Below are positions 23,201-34,451 of a DNA stretch of 36,566 bases, in pieces. The stretch spans positions 1 to 36,566 of the forward strand of contig QXVZ01019990.1 of NCBI GenBank assembly GCA_008931825.1. Direction: 5' to 3'. The stretch's first letter is position 1; the number at the start of each line of letters is the position of its first letter. Both the position numbers and the translations under genes were made by a program. The stretch is from Phallusia fumigata. Taxonomy: Eukaryota > Chordata > Ascidiacea > Phlebobranchia > Ascidiidae. The notes beneath the pieces are model-generated. The model was given only the letters and a program-made list of their open reading frames with translations. It was not told the origin of the DNA and searched no databases.

Positions 23201-25820
23201 ACTTTTTTGGAAGTCAAAACCTACAGACTGAACCCATTGATTCCACTGGGTTAGAGCTTATGCCGCATATGTTTCTTGTTCAGAAAACACAAGCGATTGA
23301 AACAGCATTATTACTCGTAACCTTGTGAGCATAAGGCAGTCATGCCAACCTCTGGGCCACCTTGGTGACACAGGTAAACAAAATCAAATACATTAATTTT
23401 TTGTAATTTTAAAGTCAAACCCTTTTTAAAAACTTACAAAAATGTTACTTACCACCAACAGCAAAGAGAACTTCTCTTGTAATGGGCCGCCGTGGTCTTG
23501 TTCTAGGACCTTGCATTAGTGGTCGCTCCTGCGGCAGCAACATGTAGTTCTTGGCCTCATCCACCAAATCTCTACATTGCTCATCATTGTGGATGAGTGG
23601 GTCGACACTTACAACTCCCACAAGAAACTTCGGGGTAAGCAACGGGAGGCGAACATGTTGCAAAACCTACATCAACAAAGATTTTTATATCATATGTGAT
23701 CAACCGATTAATGGCAATGATGGACCAAAACTGCAGGTGTTCTTTTTGGCAAGGCACAGATTAGCTTCTGTTAATACTTGGTGCACAGGTGAAAATGCTC
23801 AGAAACAATAATTTCACATGTGTATGATGCAACAATAGATCAGTGACACTTTTTTGTTCTTTCAAACCCACAATAAAAGTAAATTTTTCCAGAAAGTGTT
23901 ACTATGCCCAGCTGCAGGAAAAAAACAGCTGTAATGTCAAACTGTTAGTATCAAAGCTGCTCTCAACATAACACAGTAGACACAAAAAAAATACTGTTTC
24001 AGAGTAAGTCTACCTTAGGTAGCAAAGGTCGTCGATCAGCAATATCATGTTGAGTCCATGTCATGAGCGCTTTATAAACATGTTCCTCAGACCTAACATT
24101 GAGGTCATCAGAGCTTATGATCTCTATTAACTGCTCCACAGGCAAGAGACGAAATTCTTCATTTTCTTTTACCTTCAGGTAGAATGAATATTAACATTAA
24201 GTGATACAATTAAACAAACAACAAAATTACAACAAACACAAAAGAGATGAAAACAATTTACGTTATAATTGCCAAATTGGATTTTACATGCATGCATCCA
24301 GGCAACCAACATTAAAGAGGATGTAAAGTGTAAAAAATGACCTAACAGTCAACAGAGTAAAAACATGTGATTTGCAATTTTTTCAACACTCTCATTTATG
24401 CTTTTTGTTGTGTATTTTACCCACAACAATACACACCTCCTGAAAGTTGGCTTGTGTGAATTTGTCTGCCACACGTAGTAGCTCTCTGCAGGCATGAGTG
24501 TCAGCAAATGCCCGGATACCAAGACAGTTCGATGGGTCAAGTTGCCTTTTGAGAAACTCACTGCAGATTTCTGTATACCACCAATTCCAGGTTAAGTACA
24601 CAACAACCAGATGACAAATGTAAAGTTGTATACACACACAAGAAGGCAAAAATTACAGACAAATAACATTAAACTATTGTTGGGGTCAGAGTATTTTTGG
24701 CTTTTCTGACAAGCTGCAATTTCAAGCAAACTTTTGGCTTAGCATTATTTAGGGTTTTGACACCTGCTAATAGGTACATGCAATACACTGGCATCCAAAT
24801 AGTTACAGTTCTATTATGTTTCATCATTCACACAGTATGCGTCAACTTGGTTAACAATAAAGCTTCTTGATAGCACATTACAATAGGTTTGGTACATCTA
24901 AAAAGTCAATCTTAACAGTGGCTGAAAACTTATGCATACTTGTTTAACACAAAACCTAATAGTATAGCAAGGCAAAATTAAACTTACAAATATAACACTG
25001 TGGAATCTCACCTTGAATCTCAACCATTTGAAGCAAACACGCAGCTGGCAACAGAGATTGCACATTGCTTTCCTCCACTGTAATTTGCGATGTGTACGCA
25101 AAGTCCACTAACAATTCCATAGCCCGCTCCTCAATGTCGCGGATCTCGATCTCCCGCAAATGACTCTCAGCCAACTCAACAGTAAACATGGCCTGAGTGA
25201 TTCATAGATTAGAAAAAAGCCTGAAAAAACACCTCTGTGCCACAATCACCTAATTTTGATAAGTTACACAGCATAAAAATACATGTAAAGCAGAATATAG
25301 TATGGCTGGGGGTGCTTCATACAACAGTATACAAACCATTTACAGGTAACCAATACATATTTGATGTAAACTATATGTAAGTAAGTTAAAACAGTTTTTA
25401 TTGCAATTCTATGATATACAGTGTTGTAATTAAAAAATATATGGCCCGAAGTACTTAAACCATCAAGTAAATTTCCACATTTCCTTTAAAACAGTTTTAG
25501 TATGCTTAACAAAGATATGTGCACTTTCTATAAGAGATGAGGACTTTCATACAACAGATTTTACTTACATGAAAATAAGGCGATGCAGCAGCCAAAACTG
25601 CACGGTGAGCAAACAGCTTAACAGTTCCCACCATGATTGTGACATCACAGAGTTCTCTGCGCTTTCGAAGCATGTTGAATGAGTCCATCATTCGCCGAGG
25701 ATGTTTATCTGACGAGTGTGAGAGTGAAGTGGGTTGGTACGTAGTCCCGCTTGAGGGGCTCCGAGGGTTACAAACTGATGTGATGTCAATAGACATTGGT
25801 GTACCATGATCGGCATACAT
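20247..25820 (-). CDS. KLHL20: KLHL20-like BTB-BACK-Kelch adaptor of CUL3 ligase, 593 aa
   Basis: Ten exons join in phase to 1782 nt including TGA: 25820-25569, 25192-25012, 24570-24437, 24172-24014, 23666-23453, 23042-22865, 22326-22183, 21566-21344, 21138-21019 and 20423-20247. All introns are GT-AG. An in-frame TAA four codons before the ATG fixes the start. Residues about 40-160 are the BTB domain ([21 protein letters not shown]), which in this family dimerises and binds cullin-3. Residues about 165-290 are BACK ([19 protein letters not shown]). The rest is a six-bladed Kelch propeller with repeated AVGG turns (VGGHDG, VGGQDG, VGGSDG, VGGRDD, VGGFDG) that binds substrates. The order and wording of [10 protein letters not shown] and LGGGVGVI match vertebrate KLHL20 rather than other Kelch proteins. 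The C-terminus stops soon after LGGGVGVI, lacking the last several vertebrate residues. Vertebrate KLHL20 directs ubiquitination in the Golgi and nucleus; that role is carried over by homology. Confidence 0.96.
20572..20872. repeat. GAGTC-rich repeat in KLHL20 intron 9
   Basis: The intron segment opens with cagtaatgactcgg and closes with ttgagtcttaacactg. It carries gactcg and gagtca words like the hAT-like element at 29843-30279, so it may be a worn relative. A matching target-site duplication was not found. Confidence 0.35.
21147..21346. repeat. Intronic tandem duplication including a splice donor
   Basis: Two diverged copies lie head to tail in KLHL20 intron 8: about 21147-21222 and 21250-21346. 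Shared words are aaaacttgga, ttcgaaa or atcgaaa, cagctattctactat and acttaccc. The right copy ends at the real donor of exon 8 (GGG-TAAGTA on the gene strand). The left copy therefore carries a second, intact GGGTAAGTA about 127 bases into the intron. Confidence 0.6.
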
Positions 25821-26909
25821 TGTCCTGGCTTAAGGTCCGAAAGGTTGTTTTGAAACACTAAAAGGTCATAGTTCTTTGTCTAAATGATCTCACACTGTCT
25901 GTTTGTAAAAAAACATTGGGCTGGTCATGTCAACTTGTCAAGTAAAGGCTCAGCAACAAAGACACATATAAAAAGTAAGCAAATTGCACATGCTCATAAA
26001 CATGATTGAACCTTTCTGCCTGAAAGTACTACTGGCATAATTGCGTTCACAAATGTCATACTCACTGTGACCACAAAAATTAAAAAAAACTGTACTAAGC
26101 TATAAGGCCAGTACACTTCGGTCGCACTTTTAATGGTAGCATTTCATTTGCATTTGCGCCTTTTTTATGTCACTTCTAAAGTTCTAACAATTAAACTTGG
26201 GGCGAACATATTGTGCCATTATCCATAAGAGTGTACTGTACAACAACAACAGAATACAACCGAACATACACAATATCGTCACTTTCTTTTTACACTATAA
26301 TTTTACGTCTCTAGAAATGTACAAATTCAGCACCTCTTCGTGTTTCCATTCGCATTTGTAAGTCAAGGCTTGGCTGATGCAAAACAACAGGTACCACTGT
26401 GCGGCGCCTTTTTTTTACATTGAAACAATGAATTTCTATAGTTCATGGTAAACGGCCAAAAAATGCATCTCACCGAAAATTCTAATTCGGTCCTAACTCC
26501 TCTAAATTGACCCGAAACCAAACTATTTGATTTCAAAAAACAGTGCCCGAAGTGACAAAGACAATCAAACAAGTCTCTATTTACGACTAGTACAAAACGG
26601 AGAGCTTCTAAATTAATTACAGTGTGCCATGCCTGTGTAAGGAGTGACACTGAATTAGGCCTTCCAAGCATTTTAGTGCAGCAAGAAAAACTTGGTTGCG
26701 AGTGGTGAAATTCGAAAACACGATAGAGCTGGCGGCCAATCATTTCAGCTGCACTGCACAGAATCGTCGACGTTGAATGTCAACGACCACTGCCTGTTAT
26801 GCATGCTGCACACGACAGCTTCTTTCGCTTGATGAAAGAAATCATAGCGACGCAATTGCACTAAAACAATCACCAAGCTGGAAATAGCTGCGCAACGGAA
26901 AAAACGTTA

Positions 26910-27060
26910 TGGAGCACAAAAACGCTCTGCAGCTGCACCGTCATTATAGGGCGTTATGAGCGGGGGCTCACATCGGAGGGTGAGTTTGGCGCAAAAGGAG
27001 AATCAAGACTGTGGGGGAACGTTAGTGGGACCAGTCAGAGGGGCCCTGAGACTATAACCA
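26910..27060. repeat. Dispersed repeat, copy 2
   Basis: Partner of 5745-5910 in the same orientation. It includes cagctgcaccgtcatta, gagcgggggctcac and cgttagtgggaccagtca. It lies in the intergenic region upstream of KLHL20. Confidence 0.5.
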
Positions 27061-29598
27061 CCCGTGTTAGGTAAAGAGGGTGAAAAAGAAAGCACCGAAA
27101 GAAACCCTGCTGGGTAGTTTTAACCGCCAGGGGTACAGGGCAATTATTTAAACACTAGTACGCATAATGGACTATTGTGTTGTAGAAATTTGTATACTAC
27201 TGTAGTGTACTAGTGTTATTAGAGGAACACAAACAAGAAAACACATAATATAAAAAAGAATGAATAAATAAAAATAAAGAAAAAAATAACAAATTATCGA
27301 AAAGGCGATGATATCGACTCTGTCGGAGGAACGCGGATGGACACATCAGAAAGTATCATTTCCTGGCCGGGTAGCCTGTAAAGACAAGCAGCCAAGTCAT
27401 TCAGCTGCTCCAATTATCAGCTAGCGGTACACTATTTAAAACAACAATTTGTTAGTTACAGCAATCTTGGTGTTGAAAACTTGTGAAGGTGATCAAATAC
27501 TGAAAAAAGTCAACACAGTGATTTAAAGTTCACCGCAGAGTTTTAACAATTGAGGGTGATTTACTGATTTTATTATTTAGTCACATACAAGCATGTTAGT
27601 AGCGGTGGTATGACAATTTAGGATAGATAATAGGCTGCTAAGCGGTCAGTCTGTAACTACAAACTCATGCTGGTTAAAAGAAGCTGTAACAAGGCGACAT
27701 CGAGTGCTTTAGGTGCAGCACAATCATGTAAGGTGCTATTGGGGAATAAAAAGTCATTCATATAAATGGAAATGGGAATTGTAAGTCAAGGTTGCACTTG
27801 GCATAGTGAATGTGAAGTAAAACTGTTCACAAATTGTCTTGTGGTTGGCGCACTTCGAATTTCCTCAGGGATGGCAAGTAGCCGCAGATCAACCTTAGTC
27901 GTAAACTTTAAATTATACGTAAGTGCACATTAGTTTTTAGGATATACCAGAAACGTTCATACTGATGCATGCTGCGACTCAATCAGTGAGCGTGGGTCTT
28001 CCATACGTTCAAAGTCGCCGAACTGAGTTAGTTTTTAACCCACGGCTGGCCGCATATGAAGGCTTAGCAGGTGGCTAATGTAATTACACCCCTCGCACAG
28101 GCCAGGTTAAAATAGTTTTGATTTGAGTTCGCCGTCATGGCTTTAACTCTGTAGAGGTATATTTCAGTATCAAGAATATACCGTTAAATTCATAGGTGTT
28201 CGCTCTTATTTGTGCATTCATCAAAAGTTTGCTTACAATCTTTTGTTGCTATAAAGTTTGGCCCTCTTAGATTCATGCAGATATGTTCGCTTTGGGTTTA
28301 GTCTGGCATGTTCTAAATGTGTAATGTTTTAAATCTCTTCCGGAGTTGTTGCATATATTGAGTCAATTTGAAACTGAAAACATGTTCAGAGATGTCAGTG
28401 GTAACTTGATTTGTTTGTCGTTTTAACCATATTAACAGATTTTAAAAGCGTTTCTTGCTAAGTTTAACAGCAAAAGAGTCAATCAATGGGTCCAGGACCG
28501 TCTAGGCATTTTGTTTGAATAAAACTTTTTGTTACTGAATTAAGTTTTTAGTCACGTACCGCATGCTGTTTCCTTTGTTTCGTTTTTTTGTTCGTAAATC
28601 GCCTATCGGCTCTCCCAATATACTTATCAAGCTTAACAACATATGTAATGTAGAAGTATTCAATTTCAAAAAAGGTTTGTTTTCGGTTTGACAAAATAAT
28701 GCTAAAATGAAAATATAGTTTAGATTTCAAAAAATTATTGGCAGCGAACCAATCAACGGTTTTTTTAACAGGTTCGGCCAATCAATCCACTCAATAGTTA
28801 AAATTGGGTGTCCGACAACGGCTGCACGCGAATAGGTTCTGTAGAACTGCAGACTGAAGTCAATTAGGGCCTGTGTAGCCCAAATTTTTTTGCGGTGCGA
28901 ATATTTTAATGTAGAAACCGCCACTGGTTTCTGGTTTTACTGCGCAAGACTAACCTAAGAACATATGTATAATACCCGTTAGGCCTAGTTGTTTTGGAAA
29001 TTACCAGTACATTTCACTTTTGTTTCTTCATTAGCCGTTCGGGTTCAACGATGTCAAATACCTGGATTTGGTTTCGCTTCGGGTTCAATCAACTCGATCC
29101 AGTTTAAAACCTATTGGCAATGCGCAAGAACAATAAAAATAATTACCGCAACGTATGTAACTGCCATTGGTTAATACGTGTTTGTATTCGGGAAATTCCC
29201 CCATTGAAAACTAGGCTCTCGAACGATTCGACGATGGGCGTCTAAGCCGAGTACTTTTAAAATTAGATTTTACGTTAGGGTTAAGTTTACGTTAAATTTC
29301 CAAAGTTCTATTTGCCTTGAAATAAAAAAATGTGTAACAATTTATTATTGCCGTATCTTTGTTTAATTGTAAGTATTGGTTTTAGAACTTTTACTTTAAA
29401 AGTAAGTGCCTGGAAGCTGGACCACATTACGTTTAGGTTTTATTATCCTGAATTTCGTGGCAACATCAATAATTGACAACAAACAAATATGGCCTACTTC
29501 GTTGTTCAACACCAGCTCAGACTTCCTGAAAGCTAATAAAGACGTGGTTTTCTCATATTGTCTAAGCTGCAAAGAATTTTATTTTGAAGATCACATGC

Positions 29599-29668
29599 AA
29601 AAATGCTCACTCAGTGTCATAATGGTGAAATATTATTGCTAATGAAAAACAGTATTTCAGCTCTTACT
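29599..29668 (+). pseudogene. Fragment of the NLR first coding exon
   Basis: Seventy bases match 30682-30751 with three mismatches. The reading frame stays in step (KMLTQCHNGEILLLMKN) and then hits TGA immediately after the match. No neighbouring sequence of the exon is recognisable. This is a recent partial duplicate lying about 1.1 kb upstream of, and in the same orientation as, the source exon. Confidence 0.85.
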
Positions 29669-29842
29669 TGACCAGCTTGGCCAAACAAATGGTGTGGATG
29701 GAATTAAATTTTTGATGAAACCATAGACTTGATTGATAGGCCTGGCTAATTGAATTGATGCTGCAACATGTTTAACTTTTAAAACTTTTAGTCATGTTTT
29801 GTGGGTGATTAGAACTTTTGTACTGTACGTGTTGGAGTGCTC

Positions 29843-30279
29843 CAGTGTTAAGTAACGAGTCTTATAAGTCAAGTCTCTGGTCTGGGAGGTTCGATTCACA
29901 AGTTAAGTCGTTATAGTGTTTCAAGTTCTAGTGCAAAGGTAGAAGATTTTTGTTTGAAAGCTTTATTTGAGGGTCAGTGGGACACAGAAGTACCAGACGC
30001 AATATCTTTTACACAAGAAAAAATTTCAATTTTGTGTACAATAGATTCAAGGCGTACAAAAATTAGGGTGTTTTCATGAACGGTGATTAAAAACCAGCTT
30101 GAAATGGAAAGAATTTGTTGGTTGCACCATCATGTTGTGGTTTAATAAAAAAGTCTCTGGTATGACGCATCTGAGTCAATTTAAGTCTGTAGTGTGGTGA
30201 GTCCAAATCAAGTCTTTTTAAAGCCGCTTTAAAAAACTTGACTTGAGTCAAGCCACCGACTTGAGTCTCCCAAACACTG
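29843..30279. mobile_element. hAT-like non-autonomous element, 437 bp
   Basis: The ends are cagtgtt...aacactg. The flanks gagtgctc (29835-29842) and gagttctc (30280-30287) agree at 7 of 8 bases, giving an 8-bp target-site duplication. The interior repeats gagtca, agtcaagtc and acttgagtc words in both orientations, especially near the two ends. There is no transposase frame. It lies just upstream of the NLR start and may contribute to its promoter region. Confidence 0.7.
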
Positions 30280-30424
30280 GAGTTCTCAAGTAATGCAAGC
30301 TGTGTGTTGCTGATTCTTTTAAAGTTAGGAGTAATGCCTAATTTCCTGAGTTTGTATAAAAAGTTGACAATTTTATTTGCAGAAAATTCAACTAAATGTC
30401 ATAGGCTTGTGGAATTCGTAAATC

Positions 30425-33400
30425 ATGTCAAAAACAGAGAGCCTTAATATTTCAACATTTGGGTTTGAGCTGTCAGGCCCAGCAGCTGAATATGCCTCTT
30501 TTGCTCTTGGATCAGAGGCAATATCTTCTCAACATTTGGCAAACAAAAATCTCAGAACATCAGCAAAGATCTTGGAGCAAATATACATTACCATGTGGTC
30601 TAGAGAGTCATTCATGCACAGTTTTACAAAAGATCAAAAATTGAAAATAGAAGTGGTTACCAAAAATAAGGAAACATCATTAAAAATGCTCACTCGGTGT
30701 CATAATGGTGAAATATTATTGCAAATGAAAAACAGTATTTTAGCTCTTACTCAAATCATGGGGATTGATTGTGGCATCATTGAAGACATAACTCTCACTA
30801 AAATGGAACCTGCTCTTGTTAGCATCCAGGAGTATGATAAAATGATGGAGCAATCCCAACTCACCATCATGCAGCTTGTAAAAGACATCAATAAGGTCCA
30901 TAAATTGCACTATCTTTTTGTGTAAGAAACTTTCCATACACTTGTTGAGCATCTAGCCTTGTATAAAGTTGTATAAATTGAAACATGGTGTAACAATTCG
31001 CTACATTTTTTTTGATCATTTAAAACAAAGATTCCATTGTTTATGAATTGTTTGTAGGAATTAACTGAGGCTGGAAGTTCACAGGCATCTGCATCATTTA
31101 CAGCACCAGGCATGGCAACCCCCAGTAAAACCAAGGTGGTGCTTACATTTCACTTAAATTGGTTTTAAACTTTGTTAAAAATCAATAACTAAGTTAGATA
31201 ACAACAAAAGAAAATTCTTTGGCTTCTGGTATTTCAAGAATCACATTATTTTACATCGAGATCTTGGGTTAAAATGCCTAAACACTGCACTTGAGAAAAG
31301 TATTGTTACCAGATATTTTCAAAAAACATCGATTGCTTTTGTAATAAAAAATGCTGCTTGGGTAGGAGGCAAAATTTAAATCCGAAAAAATCTTTGCAGG
31401 AAATTAACACAGAAGTTCAGTTACAACATTCAGAACAGGTCAACATAAACACAGGAACTGTTCATCATCACCATACAACAGTTTCTCAAGTTCCTTCACT
31501 GGATGTTGAATCTCAGGGTTTGTTTATTCCTCTTATTGCAAAAAATATAACTTGATCATGAAAACCAATAATGACACATATAAAGGAAAGGAACCCAATT
31601 AGCTTTTCTGTCATATAATACTAAAGTTTCCAATTGATGGTTAAAGTTTAATAAACAAAGTTTGAGTTGACCCAAAGACAAAATGTTTTCACATAAGAAT
31701 TTTGAAAAAGAATGTAATTTATTTGGTTTTTTACCACATGCTGTTTGTCATTCCTATGTGTTTGCTTTTAAGGAAACAAGTTGAAGCAGGAACTATGGTC
31801 CAAAGCTAAATCTCGCTCAAAATACTCACAACCTCCTGTTAAGATAAGAAAAGACTATGAAATGGTCCAGATTGAGATTGCAGAAAACACACCTATGCAT
31901 GGCGACAGCTATGATTATGAAACAAGGTTGTTACAACGTGAGAAAATTGTTCAGACGTTCAGTCAGACTTCAGGCAACATATCAATTAATGAGATTTTTG
32001 TCAAGTCACGGGAACATGTAGAATCACAACACCCTCCTAATTCAAACAGACAACAGTCAGCTACTGACCAGCAGAGCAAAGGCAACATTGTTGGTGTGAT
32101 AGGTCAAGCCGGTATCGGTAAAACAACATTTACAAAAACGCTAATCCAGCAAGTCTTGTCCGGTGAATTTCCAGAACAGGTTTCTTATCTCTTCTATCTC
32201 TTCATTAGGGAAATTGACTTCTCCAGAGACTGCAATGCTATTCAGTTTCTTGTACGAAGTGCCTTGCCAGAATGGGAATTCACTGAAGAGCAAGATCGTG
32301 CACTGATAAATAAGATAGCTGCAGATAAAAACGTCCTGATTGTTCTGGATGGTTTTGATGAGGCATTACGCACAAATTCACGATATGCAAACATTTCCAT
32401 TCATGATCAGACAACACCGGAACTAATTCTTCTAAATTTGATGTCAGAAAATATTTTGCCTTTAGCCAAAAAAGTAGTTACTTCCAGACCAGGCGAAATG
32501 TTTTCTCTTCGCCCCCCAGTACGACCAGCATTTCTAATACGAGTTCTGGGCTTAAGCAAAGAGTCACAGGACATTCTCGGTCAACAGATTTGTGGTGAAT
32601 CCTACACTGATCTAAAAATGATGTTATACAAAAATCCAGATCTTTCTTTGTATTGGTATGTCCCCATCTACTGCATTATGGCTTTTTCTTACTTTGCTAA
32701 CACAGAAAATGTTCAATCTACTTTTCTAACACTTTCCTCTCTTTTAACATCAACATTAATTGATTATGCAGGAACTGATCATATGCGCGGAAAAGGTATT
32801 GAGCTTGAAAAGTTGGCCAATCTTGCATGGAATGGTATTGCCAAACGTAAATGCTTTTTTCAATTAAGAGACCTAGAAGAAGTTGGCTTAGACTACAGCA
32901 CAGTTCAGGCTTTTCTCCAAATTGCCCTATCTAAAGGTCTGCGGTTTAACATGAATCTACTCCAAGGTCATCAGTTGACCTTTTTTTCCCACTTGATATG
33001 GCAAGAGTACTTTGCTTCCATCTACATAATGCTAAAAATGTCCACAAAAGACCTAGATTTACAATTAAACATTAACCGCTATTCTGAGGTTGTGGAAAAA
33101 TTTCTCTTTGGATTGTGCAATCGTCAGATTTTTTTCCAACTACAAGTTATTATCCCTGACTACTCAACAGAAAATTGGGTTGCAAAAAAAAGATTACTTG
33201 CAGAGCATCTGGAAGCGCAAGTCGAGTGGTCTTATGATAGTTTGCTTTGGGCTGGGTCTCTTTTGTTGGAAGCACAAGATGATAGTATGCTTGCCTCTGT
33301 CATTGATGTTTTGAAAGCCAAAGAAGATAAAAGTGACATAATTCTAGAAGGTTCAGTGCTTCCGAGTGATGTTGCTAGTTTGTGCTATTTATGCAAAGGT

Positions 33401-34037
33401 TTTGTAAACTTGGGTGGCAGAATAGAAAGTGTAGCTGTTGGAACATACAACAAATGTATCTTTGTTGAAGACGCATTTCACAGACTTGCTGATGCAGTAA
33501 AATCTGGCATTAAGGTAGTTGTTTTCATAGCAAATGCATTTTTGTCTGGTTCACAATTTTTGCAGTTTTACAATAATTTAAACTCATTTTAGATGACAAA
33601 ATTTGTCCTTTCTGATGTAAAGTTTGGAGATAAGGGGGCCAAAGCCATCTCAGGCTGTATCCCTCAGGTTCAATGTCTACTAATTGAAAGATGTAACATC
33701 ACACAAAATGGATTGCCAGACATTGTTGAAAAACTGTCGGACTTGGCTGAACCGGCAAGTACCAGATTGATGGAGTAAACAAATTGATTAACAACCTCAG
33801 TTCTCCACCAAATTTTAGAAAGAAAGTTTAAACAACAGAAAGAAAGAAATAGCATTTGGTGTACTACCAAAAAAATTGTAGTTATTTTGTAATCTTATTT
33901 TGAAAGCAAACCAAACCATTTTTATGTAAATTCTAATAATTTGCAGATAATGGAACTAAAGCTTGGTGGAAACAAGCTGACTGATTTTGGAGCAGAACTG
34001 CTTGCTCCTTGCATCCCCCATATTCAACAGCTGCATC
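30425..34037 (+). CDS. NACHT-LRR receptor (NLR-like), 3' incomplete
   Basis: NLRs are cytosolic sensors whose NACHT ATPase drives oligomerisation after LRR-mediated recognition. Six coding exons are seen: 30425 to about 30895, 31058-31135, 31400-31517, 31773-33514, 33593-33754 and 33947-34037. From exon 2 on, all phases agree. The start ATG follows an in-frame TAA and an acceptor at 30382. Exon 1 encodes about 157 mostly helical residues of unrecognised type. Exons 2-3 give a Ser/Ala- then Gln/His-rich linker. Exon 4 (581 codons) carries NACHT: Walker A GQAGIGKTT near 32102, Walker B VLIVLDGFDEA near 32335 and the VVTSRPGE motif near 32475, then a helical arm. Exons 5-6 encode leucine-rich repeats (GCIPQVQCLLIERCNIT; LKLGGNKLTDFGAELLAPCI). 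Exon 1 has competing donors after 30877, 30895 and 30921; only the first two keep exon 2 open. The last repeat breaks off at an N. Confidence 0.85.
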
Positions 34038-34038
34038 N
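34038..34038. other. Ambiguous base at a probable sequence junction
   Basis: The only N in the window falls in the middle of a leucine-rich-repeat exon (codons for IQQLH). Sequence after it shows no LRR coding potential, no splice donor precedes it, and the next recognisable gene is unrelated and on the other strand. A contig join or collapsed gap is likely. Confidence 0.6.
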
Positions 34039-34451
34039 CAATTAACACAAACAAACAAAAAAATAATGCCTGGTTTTGTTTTAAAGCAGTAGGCTAAATT
34101 GTGTTGCAAAACGGACCAGATTACAATAAGTGTTCTCTATGCTTAGTTTTTTTACTATGAAATACTGTAAAGCCAATAAAAAGTTGACATCCAACCGAAG
34201 CCCACCCCAAGCGCAGTGGTTTCCATACTTTCTTCAACCCCCAACTTAACATCGCAAATTGTTTTGTACCCCTCTTTGAAATGTAAACCAATTGGGTTGT
34301 GCAAAATATACCAAAAAATACATTCATTTATGGAGGAGGTGATAGGCGTTTTCAACAGTAAATCGTTTTCAAGTTTACTTTGATGAACGGTAAAAAAAAT
34401 TTCATTGCATGAGGTAAAAAAATACTTAATTTTGATCCATATATCTCTAAA
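34039..34451. other. Non-coding stretch with hAT-like end sequence
   Basis: No coding frame is supported. The segment starting gcagtggtttccatact near 34213 resembles the terminal sequence of the hAT-like element at 14346-14563, but a partner end was not found. Confidence 0.35.

Larger units (their letters stand above)
25821..29842. other. Large intergenic region between KLHL20 and the NLR gene
   Basis: It must hold the KLHL20 promoter on its left. No coding frame is supported; open frames are short and featureless. Contents that can be named are the dispersed repeat at 26910-27060, an AT-rich tract at about 27230-27300, two CCAAT boxes on the plus strand (about 28748 and 28778), and the NLR exon fragment at 29599-29668. 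Confidence 0.5.

Noticed and set aside
26363-26743. 126-residue minus-strand frame upstream of KLHL20
   Set aside because: Composition is unremarkable, with no homology or splice support and no duplicate for comparison.
28727-28924. 65-residue minus-strand frame near the CCAAT boxes
   Set aside because: No similarity or splice context. The region looks regulatory or unused rather than coding.
29880-29900. tRNA B-box-like word (ggttcgattc)
   Set aside because: No A box, acceptor stem or anticodon arm at the right spacing. The word sits inside the hAT-like element.
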